Shown: positions 59,069-64,000 of the stretch, piece after piece
How the letters are laid out: each line of letters starts with the position of its first letter
How positions within the stretch are numbered: the stretch's first letter is position 1
NCBI GenBank assembly: GCA_007026445.1
Contig: VDMD01000014.1
Location: forward strand, 558,001-622,000
Length of the DNA stretch: 64,000 nt
Direction: 5' to 3'
Source of the DNA: Schizophyllum amplum
Taxonomy: Eukaryota; Basidiomycota; Agaricomycetes; Agaricales; Schizophyllaceae
Program-made: the position numbers and the translations under genes
The notes under the pieces: model-generated
The model's database searches: none
What the model was told of the DNA's origin: nothing
The model's input: the letters and a program-made list of their open reading frames with translations, nothing else

Positions 59069-60422
59069 ATGCCCGCGAACGCGAAGATGCTTACCCGACA
59101 ATTGGGCAAGGACGGGCCCCAAGTGTGCGCCATCGGCTACGGTGCGATGGGCATAGGCGCATTCTATGGCAAGAGCGATGAGCAGGAAGCCCTCGATACA
59201 CTCACCTGGGCGGCTGATAACGGGTATGGACATTTCTCTGGCCGTCTACCGTCACAATCCTGATAATGCATATTATCCAGAGCGACTTTCTGGGTGCGCG
59301 ACCCTCTCACTACAGTTCGCTCTTTTCTCATCCGAATACTGATTTTTCTTGCAGGACACTGCTGACATCTACGGCACCAGTACGTTTAGAGACTCATACG
59401 AAGGGAGCAGTATAATAACTTACCTGTCGCAGGCGAAGCCACCATCGGCAAGTGGTTCGCGTCCACCGGCCGGCGCAAGGAAATCTTCCTCGCCACAAAG
59501 TTCGGTGGGCGCGATCTCACGCCTGGCAGCTCTGGCAAGCCGAACACTCCAAACAGCCAGCCCGAGTACCAGCGCCACCGCATCGAGACAGCCTTCAAGA
59601 CGCTGCAGACGGACCACATCGACCTCTTCTATCAGCACCGCGTCGACCCCAAAGTGCCTGTTGAGGTCGTCATGGAGGGCTTCCGCCCGTACATTGAGGC
59701 CGGGAAGATCAGCTGGATTGGCCTGAGCGAGTGCACCGCAGCCACGCTTGAGCGCGCTAAGGCGGTCCCTGGCGTAGGCGAGAAGGTAGTGGTCGCACAG
59801 ATGGAGTTTAGCCCCTTCGGTGAGCAGCTATCATTTGTTTATAGTATACAGAAGCTCACCGTGTTGTAGAAATCACTCTCGAGAAGGACGGCTTCCTGGA
59901 CGCTGCACGGCGGCTAGGCGTCGCCATCGTGGCGTATTCGCCTCTCGGGCGTGGTATGATCACTGGCAGGTTCACCTCGCCGAAGGACTTTGAAGAGGGC
60001 GACTCCCGTTTGACGCTGCCGCGTTTCTCGGAAGAGAACTTCCCAAAGAATTTACAGCTCGTGGAGAAGTTCCAGCAGGTAGCGCAGAAGTATGATGCCA
60101 CCCCTACTCAAGTTGCACTGGCGTGGATCTTGGCGGAGCACCCGGATTGTGAGCAAGGTTTTTCATCTGCCAGAATCTGCCTGTTGACTCACTGTATGAC
60201 CGCCTAGTTATCCCGATTCCCGGAAGTCGGAATGTACCCCGCCTCGAAGAGAACATGGCAGCGGCCGAGATCAAGCTCGCGCCTGAGGACGTCAAGCAGC
60301 TTCGTGACTACGTTGAATCGGCCGACATTGCAGGCACGAGGTACTCGGAGGCAGGAATGCAAAGCACTGTCGGGGACTGCATCTCTTTGGCGGAGTGGAA
60401 AGGCGGTCAGAGCTTGGCGTAA
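59069..60422 (+). CDS. Aldo-keto reductase (NADPH-dependent)
   Basis: Reduces aldehydes or ketones with NADPH. Exon 1 (59069-59223) gives MPANAKMLTRQLGKDGPQVC and AIGYGAMGIGAFYGKSDEQE. A 13-nt exon (59281-59293) adds ATFW, then DTADIYGTS from 59355. The catalytic tetrad is visible: Asp and Tyr in DTADIYG, Lys in IFLATKFGGRD, His in DLFYQHRVDP. GKISWIGLSE, VAIVAYSPLGRGMITGRF and IPIPGSRN (cofactor phosphate site) follow. The closest known group is the yeast/plant AKR13-like family. Stop TAA 60420-60422. The protein is about 340 residues, a normal length. It lies between two paralogous dioxygenase genes on the same strand. Confidence 0.88.
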
Positions 60423-60752
60423 GAATCAGATAAGCTGTCCATAAAAGCACTCATTATTTGGGATAATCATAAGGAAGTGTAATGATCGTCTTGGGCCAGT
60501 CTTGGGCAAGGCCGCTGATCAAGCGGCAACCTCCGAGAGCCGTAACTGCTGTGACAGTCACAAATGACACGTTGTTTGGCTCCATCTCCGGCACCGAAAC
60601 AAACATTGCCGAGGTTGTGCTGTCTGAAAGCGCTCTGAAATCATGTCGAATGCGGCTCCGTCAGGTCGACCTAACTCTGTCCCGAACCGCCAACATATAA
60701 AGGAGCGAGGGCCGAACGCCGTTGAACATTTCTGCACCTCACATCCGCGACC
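60423..60752 (+). promoter_or_regulatory. Promoter of dioxygenase 2 with TATA box at 60696-60702
   Basis: About 330 bases; TATAAAG lies roughly 51-57 bases before the ATG at 60753. No other element recognised. Confidence 0.5.
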
Positions 60753-62325
60753 ATGTCTACTCCCGACGATCATTCTTACTCTACCCATCGTTCGAAACGT
60801 ACTGACGATACTGGCTCTGCTGCGCCCGTCAGCGACGACGATACGAGATTCCGCTCGGACATCCTGATGGACGACGGGGCGAGCGATCCGGGATCTGTGC
60901 ATTCGAGCGACAGTCTTCAAGGCAAGATTGACATGCTTCGCTCCAGTATCGTCTACCGCATACCCTACGTACACGGGACCCTTCCTATCGGGCCTAACGA
61001 GGAAATTAAACTTTTCTATGGCGAGCAGGATAACGCGCAGTGAGTACCCATTCTGTCTTGCGTTGCTACTTTCCTCATCTGAACGGAAAACGTTGCAGCT
61101 GCATTGACCTCGCCCGGCCGACCGAGGAGCGGCTGAACCGCCTGGAGGAAGCTTGCCAGCCTGCCACATTTGGGCGCGATCAGAAAGATGTTCTGGACGA
61201 GACATACCGCAAGGCCGGCAAGATGGACCTCAGTCATTTCAGCACCCATTTCGACCCCTCGCACGCCGGTATTCTGAAGCTCGTGCAGGACGAGCTGCTG
61301 CAAAACGGGCATGACAAACTTACCATGGAATTGTACAAGTTGAACCTTTACGGTGCGTGTCGAGCTCCCAGCGAGCGCCTGCTTGCTTTGTTTCTGATCT
61401 AGGGCTCAGGGAAGGGCTCTTTTTTCAAACCGCACAAGGACACCCCGCGCGGCGACAAGTCTTTCGGCACGCTTGTCATGGTTTTCCCCGCCCCTCACGA
61501 AGGCGGGCGTTTCGTTCTCACCAAGGCTGGCGACGAGTGGTCCGTCGACGCCGCGTCGGAGATCTTCGACTCCGATGGTGCGCCTCGCATTGTCTACATC
61601 GCCTTTTACGGAGATGTCATGCATGAGGTTTGCGAAGTAACCTCCGGCCACCGCGTGACTCTCACTTGGAACATCTACACCGACTGTGAAGACGAGACCC
61701 TGCCGCTTCCGCGGGAGGTGCTCGACTACGATGGGTCCCGAAGGACGCGCTTGCCGCGCTCCTGGCGGACGAGCGGCTGTTGCCCGAGGGCGGCTACCTG
61801 GCCTTTGGCCTGCGCTACGACTACCCGCTGAGCGATCTAACCTATATGTCCAACCACGGCTTGAAAGGAGGCGATGCGATGATCGTGCGGGCGTGCGAAG
61901 CCCTGGGCGTCCAAGTGTCGAAGTACGTGCTGTATGGTGCGGACAGCCATGACGATCTGGAAAGGATGTTCGCGGCCCGCAAGGACGTCTACTTCATGTC
62001 CAGCAAGCGCATCGACACGTCTTCAGGCCCGGCGTGGAACGATGTGTCCGAGCACCTTGATTATCACTCAGGTATTGTTATACGCGACGCTGGGAGCGAG
62101 CCGCTTGCAGATCACCATTCGGTTGAGACCGTCTGGGTTACGCCCTACACTTATAGGAACAGGGTCAAGGATACATTCAGTGCGTACTTCGCCCATATCC
62201 CCATGTGCATGCGGCTCAATGCTGATCTCATCTTTTGCGCAGTGGCATACGGCAATGAAGCGTGTACGGATACCGTGTACGGGAACTTTGCGCTGTTCAT
62301 CAAGGTCGACCGTAAGAAGAGTTGA
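60753..62325 (+). CDS. 2-oxoglutarate/Fe(II) dioxygenase domain protein, paralogue 2
   Basis: Same architecture as the gene at 56485. A longer Ser/Asp-rich N-terminus (MSTPDDHSYSTHRSKRTDDT) precedes LRSSIVYRIPYVHGTLP, IKLFYGEQDNAQCIDLARP, and QKDVLDETYRKAGKMDLSHF. The iron ligands are His and Asp in FFKPHKDTPRG and the distal His in YGDVMHEVCEVTSGH; RVTLTWN supplies the Arg. Introns lie near 61040-61098 and 61353-61400 and, by comparison with paralogue 1, probably 62177-62241, joining DTF to MAYGNEACTDTVYGNFALF. One G is missing at about 61732-61735, separating VLDYDG from VPKDALAALLADERLLPEGG. The rest is intact. An uncharacterised Agaricomycete-type family. Confidence 0.72.
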
Positions 62326-62726
62326 ATGCTACGTATGTTCTACCTTGACTTATTTGAATGGCCTCGCTTTGATATTCGAGCCCGATTCACGTCCGGAATT
62401 GAAGCTGAACGTGCAGCCTGATGTCCAAGCCTGCACCCGCTGCACAAGCTTGCATGCAGCTGCATGGATTGAGAATGCGACGCGATTCATGACCAATGCC
62501 AGGGGGTAACTGCACTTGGCGCATGCAGACGAAGGTGTACTGGACAAGACGCATTGTGGCAGGAAGATGCACTGGACGCGCAAGCGGCAGAGACACGGGG
62601 CTACGGAACTCACATTTCGATAGTAGGTCCTTCACGATCTATGGCTTGGAAGTCGTGACAAGTGTGCGAGCAGAGGATATGTCTATCAAAATCGATATTC
62701 CGTACGGCTGACGACGATTGACGCGC
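62326..62726. other. Intergenic between convergent dioxygenase 2 and uL5m genes
   Basis: About 400 bases of 3' flanks. It contains TGCAGC/GCTGCA and GCATGCAGCTGCATG-type palindromes near 62450 but no gene. Confidence 0.4.
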
Positions 62727-63563
62727 TCAGCGACGCGAGAAAGGTATTTGCAACCCCGACATGAGCGACCTGGCCAGATTCGACGCTCCGACCCCCTGCG
62801 CGCTGGTGACGAAGTGGATGTGCATGCCGTACGGCTTCGGGTATGCGTCCAGGTTGACCTCGAGCTGGGGGAAGTAACCGAACGCCTCGGGCGGCAGCCG
62901 AAGGACACCGCGCCAGACGTCATGCTGGGGGTGTAGGGCTGGAGGACGCCGTGGGCAGCTTGATGCCGCCGAACTCGCGCATGCGCGGAAGCACGAACTC
63001 GGTGAGCGTGGAGAGGAAGCTGTACATTTCCTGGCCGCGCATGTCGACGCGCGCGCCACAGGGGATGCCCTTGCGAATCCAGCCGCCGACGCTCTTCTTG
63101 CCGCGGATTATCTGCACGCCCTCGCTGGTGCGGTAGCCGCCCCCGCGCTCCGTCTCGCCCGAGAGCGCGCGGAGGGCCATGATCGGGCCGAGGAGGTTCG
63201 AGCGGTTGGTGATGGCCTCCTTGGTGAAGATTTGGAGCGAGATCTTCTCGAGCCGAATGACGTTCTCCGGCGCGGAGGGGGCATGGGCTTCTTGTACTGG
63301 TGCGTGACGCCACCGACGGGCGGGTTCGCGCGGTACTTGACGTACGGGTCGTCTGGGTCGAAGCGCGTGCGGATGGCGCGCGGAGGGGGGCGCGGGAGGG
63401 GCTCGTGAAAGTAGGACATGTACATGAGGTCCTCCTGGAGCGTGGTGTGGTAGTGGTCGAGCATGCGGTCCTGGTGCCATTCGCGAACGAGGAGCTGCTT
63501 GACGTGCGGGATGGGGAGGCGGGTCTGGGGGTGCCGGCGTATGCGGATTTTCTGCTCGGGCAT
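62727..63563 (-). CDS. Mitochondrial large-subunit ribosomal protein uL5m (MRPL7)
   Basis: 5S-RNA-region protein of the mitochondrial ribosome. Conserved parts are HPQTRLPIPHVKQLLVREWH, ENVIRLEKISLQIFTKEAIT, NRSNLLGPIMALRALSGETE, IIRGKKSVGGWIRKGIPCGA and RVDMRGQEMYSFLSTLTEFV. LPRMREFGGIKLP, PEAFGYFPQLEVNLDAYPKP and YGMHIHFVTSAQGVGASNLA close the L5 fold. The frame is broken three times by one missing base: in the C run at 63277-63281 (KKPMPP to APENV), at 62953-62955 (IKLP to HGVLQPYTPSMTSGAVSFG) and at about 62897 (SFG to LPPEAFGYF). The start may lie further up, at 63673 (MPRLPVLRSVPVPSKTATKT), with one more shift; I give the MPEQKIRI start at 63563. Confidence 0.8.
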
Positions 63564-64000
63564 GTTGCTGAAGGCTATGCTGGTGACGCTGGGCGCGTCT
63601 CTCCGCCGCCTGAAGTCTTTGTCGCCGTCTTGGACGGCACCGGGACACTGCGCAGGACTGGCAAGCGCGGCATGGCTAGCTAGAAACTATGAGTACACTG
63701 GTCAAGTAATGAGCAATAGCACGCACCGATGGCTATTAGAGTGGGTTATAATAAATGTGCCCTCGCGGTCCGTGAAGAAGACGGAACATAAAGAACAAAT
63801 AAAGACGAAAAAGGGCCGAATGTTGTTGACATGTATTTGCATACTCTTCGTCGCGCGCGTCTTGGAAATTCCAACAGAACACGAACTTTGACGGTGGCCG
63901 GACGGCGACCGCGGACCGCTCTTCTTATCTTCTACCTAAGCCTTCACAAAGGCGGTGTATGCGCCGCACTCGCGGCCCTTACCTTACTCATCCTCGACCG
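63564..64000. other. 5' side of uL5m and end of window
   Basis: Includes a possible N-terminal targeting segment of uL5m (63673-63564) and then AT-richer promoter-like sequence; no gene recognised at the very end. Confidence 0.4.

Noticed and set aside
62727..63563. uL5m as a pseudogene because of three frame breaks
   Set aside because: All three are one-base losses in or next to G/C runs and the residues on both sides are conserved; the same error type appears in other genes of the window.

Overview
The window is nuclear DNA from a filamentous basidiomycete, most likely an Agaricomycete of the white-rot/polypore type. The evidence is GC-rich coding DNA, many short GT-AG introns (about 45-70 bp) with CTRAC-like branch sites, a DUF6534 membrane protein, a tandem family resembling fungal glutathione transferases of the FuA class, a carboxylesterase and a CE8 pectin methylesterase. 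No prokaryotic, viral or CRISPR feature was seen.

Layout. 1-609: 3' end of a GH37 trehalase (+) with a GPI-like tail. 1319-3791: secreted type-B carboxylesterase (+). 4231-4311: intron-containing tRNA-Pro. 5045-7506: Ser/Thr kinase (-), divergent from an ENTH epsin (+, 8410-10456). 10721-11520: RNA polymerase III subunit RPC9 (+). 11838-13702: DUF6534 seven-helix-type membrane protein (+). 13940-22715: accessory block of four minus-strand GST paralogues in roughly 2-4 kb repeating units, invaded by a 1.8 kb TA-flanked terminal-inverted-repeat element and a 203 bp MITE. 23310-25437: NOT2 of CCR4-NOT. 25847-27586: geranylgeranyltransferase-I beta. 27912-31177: SUN-domain protein. 31727-32528: a fifth GST copy on the plus strand.

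32936-34906: ALG11 mannosyltransferase (-). 36139-36999: a conserved protein of unknown function, possibly with a chorismate-lyase-like fold. 37671-38175: a small single-pass membrane protein. 38559-39644: Pep12/syntaxin-7-type Qa-SNARE (-). 39770-41619: pectin methylesterase (-). 42278-47306: Cdc7/Cdc15/SepH-type septation/mitotic-exit kinase (-). 48025-50220: GH20 beta-N-acetylhexosaminidase (-). 51447-53296: O-acetylhomoserine sulfhydrylase (+). 53533-55691: Tgl2-like lipase (+). 56485-62325: two paralogous 2-oxoglutarate/Fe(II) dioxygenases flanking an aldo-keto reductase. 62727-63563: mitochondrial ribosomal protein uL5m (-).

Most genes are unrelated housekeeping or secretion genes. The parts that look like functional groups are the GST cluster (shared TATA boxes and, in three copies, a shared GC-rich upstream palindrome) and the TATA-driven dioxygenase-AKR-dioxygenase trio. 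At least eight single-base deletions interrupt otherwise well-conserved reading frames, mostly in short G/C runs. This looks more like uncorrected sequencing indels than real pseudogenes.
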